From positions 4,402,001-4,466,000 of the forward strand of contig OZ245730.1 of the NCBI GenBank assembly GCA_965227145.1: DNA of 64,000 nt. Reading direction: 5' to 3'. The stretch comes from JACKAQ01 sp965227145 (GTDB lineage Bacteria > Calditrichota > Calditrichia > RBG-13-44-9 > J075). Of the stretch, positions 8,258-16,257 are shown piece after piece (positions within the stretch are counted from its first letter, which is position 1; each line of letters starts with the position of its first letter). The position numbers and the translations under genes are program-made. The notes under the pieces were generated by a model that was given only the letters and a program-made list of their open reading frames with translations, did not search any database and had not been told where the DNA came from.

Positions 8258-10735
8258 ATGAAATCAAGATACCCACGCATCATTGCCATTTTACTGCTGG
8301 CATCGGGACTGCTGTTCGCCCAAAAACCGGCCAGTTGGAACGCCGGCGAGCTGCAACAGGCGCTCAAAAAATTATCCGTAATGGGCAGCGTGCTTTACAT
8401 CGCGGCGCACCCGGATGACGAAAATACCGCCGTGCTGTCGTATCTCGCCAACGAAGCGCAGGTGCGCACCGCCTATTTGTCACTGACGCGCGGCGATGGC
8501 GGGCAAAACCTGATCGGGCCGGAAATCGGCGATCTGCTCGGCGTAATCCGCACCCAGGAATTGCTGGCTGCCCGGCGTATCGATGGCGCACGCCAGTTCT
8601 TTTCGCGCGCGGTCGATTTCGGCTACACCAAATCCCGCGATGAAGCGCTGCAGTTTTGGGGCAACGACGAGATACTAGCGGACGTTGTTTGGGTGATCCG
8701 CAAGTTTCGCCCCGATGTGATCATCACCCGTTTCACGCCGGAAATCGGTGGACACGGGCAGCATCTGGCCTCTGCGTGGCTGGCGGAAAAAGCCTTTGCC
8801 GCCGCCGGCGATCCAAACCGATTTCCCGAACAACTGGCGTTGGTAAAGCCCTGGCAACCGAAACGGCTGCTGTGGGACGTGTGGACGCGCGCCATTTCGC
8901 AAATGAATCTGGACACCACCGATTTCGTGAGTGTAAACGTTGGCAAATACAATCCGCTGCTCGGCAAATCGTATGCAGAAATTGCCGCGCTGAGCCGCAG
9001 CATGCACAAATGCCAGGGGTTTGGCGCATCGCCGCAACGGGGCGGTTACCGCGAATATTTCCAGCACACGCTGGGCGATCCGGCAACAACATCGCTGTTC
9101 GACGGGGTGGAGCTGAGTTGGAAACGGGTGCCGCGCGGTGAAAAAGTCGGCAAATTGCTCGCCGAAGCGCTGGAGAACTTCCAGCCGCAGCAGCCGACCG
9201 CAATTATCCCGACGCTATTGAAAGCCCGTTCGGAGATCAATTTGCTGCCGCAAACCCACGATGTCGCCATCAAACGCGACGAGCTGGACGAACTGTTGCT
9301 GCAACTCTGCGGCATCTGGGCGAGCGCCACCGTGCCATCGCCATCGGCAACGCCGGGCAGCAGCGTAGCCACCAGCACAACGCTCATCAACCGCAACGGC
9401 TATCCCGTAACCCTGCGGGGCATCAGCTATCCGTTCGAAAACGGCATGCCCTCCGGCAGCCAGCCCTTGCCCGCCAACGAACCGGTCACATCCGAAAAAA
9501 CCATCGCGATCCCGGCGGATGCGCAACTGTCCAATCCGTATTGGCTGCGCTCGGAAAAACAGGGCAGTTTATTCACCATTCCCCAACCGCTGGATATCGG
9601 CTTGCCGGAGAAATTTGCCGTTCAGCCGGTGCGATTTTTTCTGGAGATCGGCGGGCAGGAGGTTATCGCCACAGCGCCGGTACAATACAAATGGAATGAC
9701 GAAACCGACGGCGAAAGCTATCGATCGATGGAAATTCTGCCGCAGGTGACCGTCAATTTTGGGGCGGGATTGCAGGTGTTCGGCAACGGCGGATCGCGGC
9801 AGGTGCCGGTGATTTTCCAGAGCGTTGCCCCGGAAACCAACGCCACGGTGCACTTTAGCGTGCCGGAGGGCTGGCAGGTTTCGCCCGCGTCTATCGCAGT
9901 TGACTTCAGCGGAAATGGCAGTGAAATCCGGCAATCCGTGACCGTCACGCCGCCCGCAGCATCCGGTGCCGGCTGGCTGAGCGCGACAGTGGAAACCGGC
10001 GGGAATCGCCAACCGGCGCACAGTTTGTCGCGCATCGATTACGATCACATTCCCATCCAGACGCTGACGCCACCCGCCAGATTGCAGCTTACGCGGCTGG
10101 ATATCGCCAAAAAAGGTGAGCTGATCGGCTACATCGCCGGCGCCGGGGATGACATTCCCGAAGCGCTGACCCAGATCGGCTACACCGTTAAACTGCTTTC
10201 CGATGACGATTTGAACACAACCGATCTGTCGCAGTTCGACGCTATTGTTGCCGGTATCCGGGCATACAACACCCGCGACCGGCTCGCTGCTGACCAACCG
10301 CGATTGCTGCAATACGTCAACGACGGCGGCACGCTGGTGATCCAGTACAACACCTCGCACCGGTTGGTGACGGAAGATTTGGGACCGTATCCCCTCAAGC
10401 TCTCCCGCGACCGGGTGACGCTGGAAGACGCACCAATGGAAATCCTCGTGCCAAACCACCCGCTGCTCACTGTGCCAAATGCCATTACCGCCGCCGATTT
10501 TGAGGGCTGGGTGCAGGAGCGCGGGCTCTACTTCCCCAACGAATGGGACAACACATACACCGCGCTGTTCAGCAGCAACGACCCCGGCGAAAGCCCCAAA
10601 ACCGGCAGCATGCTGTATGCCACCTACGGCAAAGGGCATTACATTTATACCGGCATTTCCTTTTTCCGGCAATTGCCCGCCGGTGTGCCCGGTGCCTTCC
10701 GTCTGTTCGTAAATTTATTGTCCGTAGGTAACTAA
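8258..10735 (+). CDS. Secreted PIG-L (LmbE) family deacetylase with C-terminal glutaminase-like domain
   Basis: An 825-aa exported protein. Residues 1-21 form a signal peptide ending LLFAQ. Residues about 43-290 are a PIG-L/LmbE domain with the zinc motif AAHPDDE (His51, Asp53, Asp54) and a second metal site in GGHGQH. This family removes N-acetyl groups from GlcNAc-containing substrates. The middle (about 370-600) is beta-rich. The C-terminus (about 610-820: GYIAGAGDDIPEALTQIGY ... FDAIVAGIRAYNTRDRL) resembles class I glutamine amidotransferase-like/ThuA folds but lacks an evident catalytic Cys. The substrate is unknown; envelope or extracellular glycan is likely. It stands alone and ends 19 bases before an IS insertion. 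Confidence 0.88.
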   Translation: MKSRYPRIIAILLLASGLLFAQKPASWNAGELQQALKKLSVMGSVLYIAAHPDDENTAVLSYLANEAQVRTAYLSLTRGDGGQNLIGPEIGDLLGVIRTQELLAARRIDGARQFFSRAVDFGYTKSRDEALQFWGNDEILADVVWVIRKFRPDVIITRFTPEIGGHGQHLASAWLAEKAFAAAGDPNRFPEQLALVKPWQPKRLLWDVWTRAISQMNLDTTDFVSVNVGKYNPLLGKSYAEIAALSRSMHKCQGFGASPQRGGYREYFQHTLGDPATTSLFDGVELSWKRVPRGEKVGKLLAEALENFQPQQPTAIIPTLLKARSEINLLPQTHDVAIKRDELDELLLQLCGIWASATVPSPSATPGSSVATSTTLINRNGYPVTLRGISYPFENGMPSGSQPLPANEPVTSEKTIAIPADAQLSNPYWLRSEKQGSLFTIPQPLDIGLPEKFAVQPVRFFLEIGGQEVIATAPVQYKWNDETDGESYRSMEILPQVTVNFGAGLQVFGNGGSRQVPVIFQSVAPETNATVHFSVPEGWQVSPASIAVDFSGNGSEIRQSVTVTPPAASGAGWLSATVETGGNRQPAHSLSRIDYDHIPIQTLTPPARLQLTRLDIAKKGELIGYIAGAGDDIPEALTQIGYTVKLLSDDDLNTTDLSQFDAIVAGIRAYNTRDRLAADQPRLLQYVNDGGTLVIQYNTSHRLVTEDLGPYPLKLSRDRVTLEDAPMEILVPNHPLLTVPNAITAADFEGWVQERGLYFPNEWDNTYTALFSSNDPGESPKTGSMLYATYGKGHYIYTGISFFRQLPAGVPGAFRLFVNLLSVGN

Positions 10736-10743
10736 TCCCCCCC

Positions 10744-10754
10744 TTCGAAGGGGG
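10744..10754 (+). repeat. Left target-site duplication of the IS4-family element
   Basis: TTCGAAGGGGG here is repeated at 12203-12213 immediately outside the other end of the element. It is half of a CCCCCTTCGAAGGGGG palindrome. An 11-base duplication is within the range of several IS4-family groups. Confidence 0.85.
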
Positions 10755-12202
10755 CACTGCCATTAAGTTAATGGTGGAAATTTAAGGTCGTTGTAATTTG
10801 TTTTTACGTGAGTTAGATTCATAAATTTCTCATAAAAGTTGGAGTTATGATGTCAAAAAAACAGCGATCATTAAAATGATTCGATCTCGTATTAAATCCA
10901 AATTGTTTAAAGAGCGGCATCGCCAGAGTTCGAAACATTTTACTCGGGAGCGTAAATTGCCTTTTAGAGTTTTATTATTGCTCATTGCTCAAAAAAGCTT
11001 GAAATCGCTTCAGCTAGTATTGAATGAGTTTTCTCTTAAATTTGAAGATATTGCTTCAAAAGTGAGTAATTCTGCATTTACCCAGGCACGCCAAAAGTTA
11101 TTGCATACAGCTTTTATCGAGCTATGCCGGGAAACGGTTATTGCGCCTTATTATGCCGATGGTGACTATCGCCGATGGCGTCAGTTTCGATTAGTTGCTG
11201 TCGATGGTTCAAGAATCATCTTACCCTATTCAGAAGATATTGATAAAGCGTTTGGCAGTATTCAATATACCAACGGTAAAGACAAGACCGTTATCGGTAA
11301 ACATGCTATGGCGATTGTTTCAGTCTTCTACGATCTGTTAAATCATCTTCCTCTCGATAGTCTGCTTCAAGCGCATTCCCGTTATGAAGTGGATTTAGCC
11401 ACCGAACAATTAACTTGCTTGCAAACCGATGATCTCTTGATTTTTGATCGCGGCTATACCACCTATCAATTTTTAGCGACGCTTATCCAACAGAAGCGAC
11501 AGTTCCTCGGTCGTTGTTCAACGGGCTCTCTGAAAGCATTTCAAGAGATGTTCAAAGCGAATGCACCTGATAGTAAAATCCTAACCCTTACGCCAAGTGA
11601 TACCCGGCGTAAAGAGTTTTGTGCCTTAGGATTGCCATTAGCGATTCGTGTTCGCCTGCTTCGCGTGGTATTGAATACCGGTGAAGTAGAAGTATTGGTT
11701 ACCACCCTCCTGGACGAGGAAGAATATTCTCACGACTTACTCAAAGAACTATACTATTTAAGATGGGGCATTGAAACTTTTTATGGCATCATTAAAGGGC
11801 GCTTAAACTTAGAGAACTTTAGTGGCAGAAGCGTTGAAGCCATTAAACAGGATTTCTATGCAACCATCTTTATTAGCGCTTTAGAATCCGTCATCACCGA
11901 GGATGCGCAGGAACAACTCGATAAAAAAATCATCACTAATAATAATAAACATCCTCAACAAATCAATAAAGCAGTTTCCTTTAATGCAGTAAAAAATGAA
12001 GTGATCAACTTACTCTATACTCAGAAAAACCCTGAGAAAATCCTGAATCGGTTAACCGAATTATTTACCACTAATCCGGTATGCGTGCGAAAACACCGGG
12101 AGGTTGATCGCAAAAGAACTACCGCTCAGCAGCTCTACAACCACAATAAACGCCTTAGAAAAATATGTTTTTAATACACTTACGCTTAACTTAATGGCAG
12201 TG
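10755..12202 (+). mobile_element. IS4-family insertion sequence (1448 bp)
   Basis: A complete element. The ends are perfect 16-bp inverted repeats: CACTGCCATTAAGTTA at 10755-10770 and its reverse complement at 12187-12202. It carries one transposase gene and is flanked by 11-bp direct repeats. It is visibly more AT-rich than its neighbours, consistent with recent arrival. It landed inside an extragenic palindrome, splitting the TTCGAA core from its left CCCCC arm in the duplicated target. No passenger gene is present. Confidence 0.93.
10876..12174 (+). CDS. IS4-family DDE transposase
   Basis: A 432-aa transposase. The catalytic triad is readable: Asp110 in LVAVDGSRI, Asp near 192 in LLIFDRGY, and Glu near 300 in YYLRWGIETFYGIIKGRLNLENFSG. 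The last fits the IS4 Y-(2)-R-(3)-E-(6)-K signature. The N-terminal basic region probably binds the ends. It is intact with no frameshift, so the copy may be active. The ATG at 10876 lies about 105 bases inside the left inverted repeat. The C-terminus ends 13 bases before the right repeat. Confidence 0.93.
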   Translation: MIRSRIKSKLFKERHRQSSKHFTRERKLPFRVLLLLIAQKSLKSLQLVLNEFSLKFEDIASKVSNSAFTQARQKLLHTAFIELCRETVIAPYYADGDYRRWRQFRLVAVDGSRIILPYSEDIDKAFGSIQYTNGKDKTVIGKHAMAIVSVFYDLLNHLPLDSLLQAHSRYEVDLATEQLTCLQTDDLLIFDRGYTTYQFLATLIQQKRQFLGRCSTGSLKAFQEMFKANAPDSKILTLTPSDTRRKEFCALGLPLAIRVRLLRVVLNTGEVEVLVTTLLDEEEYSHDLLKELYYLRWGIETFYGIIKGRLNLENFSGRSVEAIKQDFYATIFISALESVITEDAQEQLDKKIITNNNKHPQQINKAVSFNAVKNEVINLLYTQKNPEKILNRLTELFTTNPVCVRKHREVDRKRTTAQQLYNHNKRLRKICF

Positions 12203-12288
12203 TTCGAAGGGGGGCAGGGGGGATGTCTCCCCCTTCGAAGGGGGGCAGGGGGGATGTCTCCCCCTTCGAAGGGGGGCAGGGGGGATGT
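12203..12288 (+). repeat. 31-bp tandem repeat, three copies, with TTCGAA palindromes
   Basis: TTCGAA starts at 12203, 12234 and 12265, giving an exact 31-base period: TTCGAA, G6, CA, G6, ATGTCT, C5. Each junction rebuilds the palindrome CCCCCTTCGAAGGGGG. The first 11 bases are also the right target-site duplication of the IS. Open frames through this array (SPPSKGGRGDV-type peptides) are translation artefacts. Confidence 0.88.
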
Positions 12289-12653
12289 TCACTACAGCAC
12301 GCAAGAAACATCCCCCTTTTTCCCCCTTCAAAGGGGGAAATTTGCGGCGTAACACCACCACACCCACACAATACCGCAAAACACGGCAACGCCATACCCT
12401 ATCCCCCCTTCGAAGGGGGGCAGGGGGGATGTTCACTCCAGCACGCCAGAAACATCCCCCTTTATCCCCCTTCAAAGGGGGAAATTTGCGGCGTAACACC
12501 ACCACACCCATACAATACCGCTGAACACGGCAACGCCATACCCTATCCCCCCTTCGAAGGGGGGCAGGGGGGATGTCCACTACAGCACAAAACAACATCC
12601 CCCTTTATCCCCCTTTAAAGGGGGAAACAACACAGGGCATGCCGCGCCCCTAC
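12285..12653 (+). repeat. 144-bp higher-order repeat, 2.5 copies
   Basis: Copies begin at 12285, 12429 and 12573, an exact 144-base period. Copies 1 and 2 differ at only a handful of positions and the third diverges after about 60 bases. Each unit holds two palindromes: one CCCCCTTCAAAGGGGG or CCCCCTTTAAAGGGGG, and one TTCGAA-centred. They are linked by a conserved spacer beginning TTTGCGGCGTAACACC. The third unit ends in GGGCATGCCGCGCCCCTAC (12635-12653), a GTAG-edged repeat on the minus strand. No credible gene lies in 12175-12683. Confidence 0.85.
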
Positions 12654-12683
12654 CCCAAATCCTCCAAAAACCGTTGCATTATT

Positions 12684-15470
12684 TTACTCTCTACCGACAA
12701 GATTATCCAAATATTGTTTGGTCACTCTGGTATGTGGATGGTGCTCACCCAAAAGAGATCTGAATAAATGGTAAGCCTCTGTATAAAACTGAACGGCTTT
12801 TTTAGTGTCCCCTAATTTTTCATGAACATAAGCCAAAAGTTGTTTATCAATCGCGACATTAGGATGCTTTTCACCAAAATTGTCTAAATCGGACTGTAAG
12901 GCCGCTTCCAATAACTCCCGCGCGCTTTCATAATTGCCCAAATCACCATACACATTCGCCAAATTCGACTGAGCTTGGGCAATATATGGATGATTCTTTT
13001 CATAAATTTCTTTGTGGATATTTAGAGTTTTCTCAAACAACTCCCGCGCTTTGTCATAATTGCCCAAATCACTATACACATTCGCCAAATTCGACTGACT
13101 CACCGCCACATTCGGATGCTGTTCACCAAAGTTGGCGATATCGGACTGTAATGCCGCTTCCAATAAGTCCCGCGCGCTTTCATAATTGCCCAATGCTTGA
13201 TACACCAGCGCCAAATTCGACCGCTTAATTGCAACTTCGGGATGCTGTTCTCCAAAGTTGGCGATATCGGACTGTAATGCCGCTTCCAATAACTCCCGCG
13301 CTCGTTCATAATTGCCCAAATTGCGATACACAATCGCCAAATTCGACTGACGAACCGCCACAGTCGGATGCTGTTCCCCAAAGCTGGCGATATCGGACTG
13401 TAATGCCGATGCCAATAACTCCCGCGCTCTTTCATAATTGCCCAAATCACCATACACATTCGCCAAATTCGACTGACGAATCGCCACGGTGGGATGCTGT
13501 TCCCCAAAGTTGGCGATATCGGACTGTAATGCCGCTTCCAATAACTCCCGCGCTCCTTCATAATTGCCCAATGCTTGATACACCAGCGCCAAATTCGACT
13601 GATGAACCGCCACAGTCGGATGCTGTTCCCCAAAGTTGGCGACATCGGACTGTAATGCCGATGCCAATAACTCCCGTGCGCTTTCATAATTGCCCAAATC
13701 ACCATACACATTCGCCAAATTCGACTGACGAATAGCCACTTTCGGATGCTGTTCCCCAAAGTTGGCGATATCGGACTGTAATGCCGATGCCAATAACTCA
13801 CGCGCCCTTTCATAATTGCCCATGTCTTTAAAACGTAAAGCAAGATTGTTTTGCAATACAGCAATTTCAGCAGAGGCATCATCCGGCAGTTGTTTCAAAA
13901 TGGCTTCGCCAAAAGGAATAAAGGGGAATTTGTCAATGGGGTTGTCCTTTGTCTGGTCAAGGCGCAGCAGTCCGGTTACGGCGGTAATCAGCAGGTTCAG
14001 GTCTGCGGCGGTAGGTTGCAATCTGGGGGTGAGGGCTTCCACCAGCACCGGGTGCATTTTGTAGCTGTCGCCGGTGTCGTCTTTTGCAATAAAGCCTTTT
14101 TCCCAAAGGGTTTCCAGGGTGGCGGCAACGTCTTCCTGCCAGTCCAGTTGTTCGGTTTGCAGCAGTTGGGCTAAAACATCGTAGGTTATCCACTGGTTGG
14201 GCAGGGCGGTAAACTGTTTCAGCAGGTAGGTTTCGTTTTCACCCAAATGGCTGGTGTCAAAAATGCTGCTCAAATAGCTTTTGATCCGCTCAATTTTCTG
14301 GGGATGGTGGTGCACGGAGACGCCGGATTTGGCGTCTTTACCGAGGGCGGCCATGGTTTGGGCGGCATTCCAGCGGTTGCGTTGGGCGGATTTGCCCAGC
14401 AGTTCAACGGTCAGGGTGTGGCGTTCCACGGCGGTTATAATGTCCCGCACCTGCGCCGGGGCAAAGCCTTTTTTGAATGTTTCAAACAGGGCAACTGCTT
14501 CCGGCTCGTTCAAAAAATCCAGATCCATCGTGTGGAAACGGGCAATGCGCTCCCGCGAGGTGACCAGCAAATGCCAGCCCGGCGCTTTGGGCAGCCGGTC
14601 GTAATGGGCAGTCAGGGTGTCGTGGGCGTTATCCAGCACCAGCAGTTTGGCGCCGTTGCCCGGCACGGTGCGCAGGGCATTCAGGCAGGCGACAAATTGT
14701 TCCTGCGGCGGCGTTTCCCGCAAACCCAGGTTGGCCAACAGGGCGTAGTTGGCGGCAATTGCTTCTTCCAGGGTGTTTTCAATGGTCAGCCAGGCGATGT
14801 GCTCGTATTCGTTGTAAAACTCCGCCACATACACCGCCGCAAGGGTGGTTTTGCCGATGCCGCCCATCCCGTTAACCAGCACGGTTTCGTGGTCGTTCAG
14901 CAGTCGTTGCCGGAGCGTTTGCAATTCGGTTTCTCGCCCGACAATTTCGGTTTGGGCTATTTTGGTAAGCGCGGTGAGCTCTTTGGGGAGGTATGTTCCG
15001 GCAGCCAGCCGTTCCAGCAATTGGTCAAATTTGGCGGAAATATGGAATACTTCGGATTTGTAGTTCTCATCAATTTCCAGCGTTTTGAGCTGCGGGTCGT
15101 TTTGCACCTGCTGCTCAAACAGTTCCAGAAATCGGCTAAGTTCTTCCGTTGCCGGCACAATGATGTTGGGATTTTCCTGTAACGCTTTGGCGATGGTTGC
15201 TTCGCTGAATGCGTAACCATCGCGCCGGAAAAAGCGGAACTTCAACAACTCTGCCACAAAGATTTCCGACTCGTAAAACGGGAACTGTTTCCCCCGGTTG
15301 GGGATGGGATGCGCCTGATGATATGCCTCAATCGTTTGACGAATGATGGTAGCCAAACGCCCTTCGGCATCATGCGGACCGCTAAAAAGGTGATCAACCC
15401 GCTTGATCTGTTTGTTTACCGCATGAGATGCGATGGCTTTCGCCACAAATGAGCCAATGGTTTCGAACAT
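12684..15470 (-). CDS. STAND NTPase: NB-ARC domain with tetratricopeptide repeats
   Basis: A 928-aa signal-transduction ATPase. Residues 1-180 are a helical N-terminal domain I do not recognise. An NB-ARC ATPase follows, with Walker A VNGMGGIGKTT near residue 200, Walker B LLVLDNAHD near 275 and LLVTSRERI. Winged-helix and helical regions run to about 530. The C-terminus is about ten 42-aa TPR units (SNLANVYGDLGNYESARELL type), which in such proteins act as ligand sensors. I chose the ATG at 15470 because AGGGA lies 7 bases upstream; an in-frame TTG lies two codons earlier. Repeat arrays flank it on both sides. Bacterial NB-ARC/NACHT proteins include antiphage sensors, but no classical effector domain is visible. 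Confidence 0.85.
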   Translation of the reverse strand: MFETIGSFVAKAIASHAVNKQIKRVDHLFSGPHDAEGRLATIIRQTIEAYHQAHPIPNRGKQFPFYESEIFVAELLKFRFFRRDGYAFSEATIAKALQENPNIIVPATEELSRFLELFEQQVQNDPQLKTLEIDENYKSEVFHISAKFDQLLERLAAGTYLPKELTALTKIAQTEIVGRETELQTLRQRLLNDHETVLVNGMGGIGKTTLAAVYVAEFYNEYEHIAWLTIENTLEEAIAANYALLANLGLRETPPQEQFVACLNALRTVPGNGAKLLVLDNAHDTLTAHYDRLPKAPGWHLLVTSRERIARFHTMDLDFLNEPEAVALFETFKKGFAPAQVRDIITAVERHTLTVELLGKSAQRNRWNAAQTMAALGKDAKSGVSVHHHPQKIERIKSYLSSIFDTSHLGENETYLLKQFTALPNQWITYDVLAQLLQTEQLDWQEDVAATLETLWEKGFIAKDDTGDSYKMHPVLVEALTPRLQPTAADLNLLITAVTGLLRLDQTKDNPIDKFPFIPFGEAILKQLPDDASAEIAVLQNNLALRFKDMGNYERARELLASALQSDIANFGEQHPKVAIRQSNLANVYGDLGNYESARELLASALQSDVANFGEQHPTVAVHQSNLALVYQALGNYEGARELLEAALQSDIANFGEQHPTVAIRQSNLANVYGDLGNYERARELLASALQSDIASFGEQHPTVAVRQSNLAIVYRNLGNYERARELLEAALQSDIANFGEQHPEVAIKRSNLALVYQALGNYESARDLLEAALQSDIANFGEQHPNVAVSQSNLANVYSDLGNYDKARELFEKTLNIHKEIYEKNHPYIAQAQSNLANVYGDLGNYESARELLEAALQSDLDNFGEKHPNVAIDKQLLAYVHEKLGDTKKAVQFYTEAYHLFRSLLGEHHPHTRVTKQYLDNLVGRE
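12900..13840 (-). repeat. 126-bp intragenic tandem repeat encoding the TPR array
   Basis: The TPR half of the STAND gene consists of 126-base units (42 codons), several nearly identical at the DNA level: TTCATAATTGCCCAA recurs every unit. Low divergence implies recent duplication or gene conversion, so copy number may vary between strains. Confidence 0.85.
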
Positions 15471-15597
15471 CTGCAATTCCCTGTCCCTTGTTTGTCCCTG
15501 CCATGTTATCCTATTGGAGGAAATAGCTGTATTTGAATGGTTGAAAGATAGGGATGGATAATACGAAATTCAACAAAAGAATGCCACTAACCACCGA

Positions 15598-15755
15598 GCC
15601 CTGAGCGGAGCCGAAGGGCGGCGCCCCAAACCTGAGCCCTGAGCGGCCACCACCCGAGCCCTGAGCGGAGCCGAAGGGCAAACACCCCCTGAGCACAACC
15701 AACCGAGCCCTGAGCGGAGCCGAAGGGCACCCAAACCCTGAGCGTAGCCAAAAGG
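15598..15755 (+). repeat. Palindromic repeat cluster with TGAGCGKAGCCGAA core
   Basis: Complete 22-base copies at 15598-15619, 15658-15679 and 15707-15728, each with stem GCCCT/AGGGC around the core. Truncated copies begin near 15636 and 15684, and a variant lies at 15736-15755. The same core, with a different stem, forms the repeats at 16162 and 16230. Confidence 0.85.
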
Positions 15756-15978
15756 CAATTTTCCCCCTAAAGTTCCCCCAATTAAAGCAGATAATAAAAC
15801 CATCACCGGGCGCAGCAGCGCCCGTCGGTTTACACCCACCTGACCCGAACGCACATTTTCAGCTGATACGCAGCGATAGCGCCCATCAAACCTGTTTACC
15901 AAATTCATTGATTCGTCACAGAAACCCGCGTTTTTTGCACCGAAAAGCCGCCAAAATCATCAGGTGAAACCGCCAATT

Positions 15979-16044
15979 TCGTCCTGATGACTTGTTCAAC
16001 TCGTCCTGATGACTTGAATGTTTCGTCCTGACGACTTCAACAAC
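15979..16044 (+). repeat. Three 22-bp direct repeats
   Basis: Units start at 15979, 16001 and 16023, an exact 22-base period with shared core TCGTCCTGAYGACTT and variable 6-7 base tails. They are spaced like iterons or a protein-binding array. No replication gene is nearby. Confidence 0.75.
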
Positions 16045-16161
16045 TGCCCAAAATGCGGCAGAAAAGCCGTCGAAACGCGGTGCTTGATCGGTCGGGATAA
16101 AAAGGGGATGTTTTTCGGATAAAACCGACGGGTGAGAATGGGAAACGTTAACCACAAACAC

Positions 16162-16189
16162 CGGTAGTTGAGCGTAGCCGAAACTACCG
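16162..16189 (+). repeat. Hairpin repeat CGGTAGTT / AACTACCG, copy 1
   Basis: An 8-bp perfect stem encloses TGAGCGTAGCCGA-type loop sequence. The same loop core occurs in the 15598 cluster with another stem. Confidence 0.8.
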
Positions 16190-16229
16190 CTCTACCGAAA
16201 CGTAAGCAAGGGGCTCCATCTGTTTTCCC

Positions 16230-16257
16230 CGGTAGTTGAGCGTAGCCGAAACTACCG
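16230..16257 (+). repeat. Hairpin repeat CGGTAGTT / AACTACCG, copy 2, containing a stop codon
   Basis: Identical to the copy at 16162. Its right arm overlaps the end of the GH13 gene: the minus-strand TAG stop (16254-16252) lies inside the repeat's GTAG. Confidence 0.8.

Larger units (their letters stand above)
15471..16251. repeat. Repeat-rich intergenic island between the STAND and GH13 genes
   Basis: About 780 bases with no credible gene. It holds, in order, six full or partial copies of a palindromic repeat with core CCCTGAGCGGAGCCGAAGGG (15598-15755), a CGGGCGC/GCGCCCG hairpin (15807-15824), three 22-bp direct repeats (15979-16044), and two CGGTAGTT...AACTACCG hairpins (16162-16189 and 16230-16257). 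Open frames reading PFGSAQG or SAPLRA through the first cluster are artefacts. Confidence 0.8.

Noticed and set aside
12203..12653. CRISPR array
   Set aside because: Repeats are palindromic and contiguous or separated by conserved spacers; unique spacers of constant length and cas genes are missing.
12186..12767. Open frames rich in PPSKGGRGD / FEGGQGG
   Set aside because: They follow the palindromic tandem array in all frames and show no protein-like composition.
13100..13882. A 260-codon open frame overlapping the TPR region
   Set aside because: It is a frame-shifted shadow of the 126-bp TPR repeats, as shown by the repeated nonsense peptide every 42 codons.
15511..15908. Open frames reading PFGSAQG / SAPLRA peptides
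   Set aside because: They are translations of the CCCTGAGCGGAGCCGAAGGG repeat cluster, have no ribosome-binding site, and are low-complexity.
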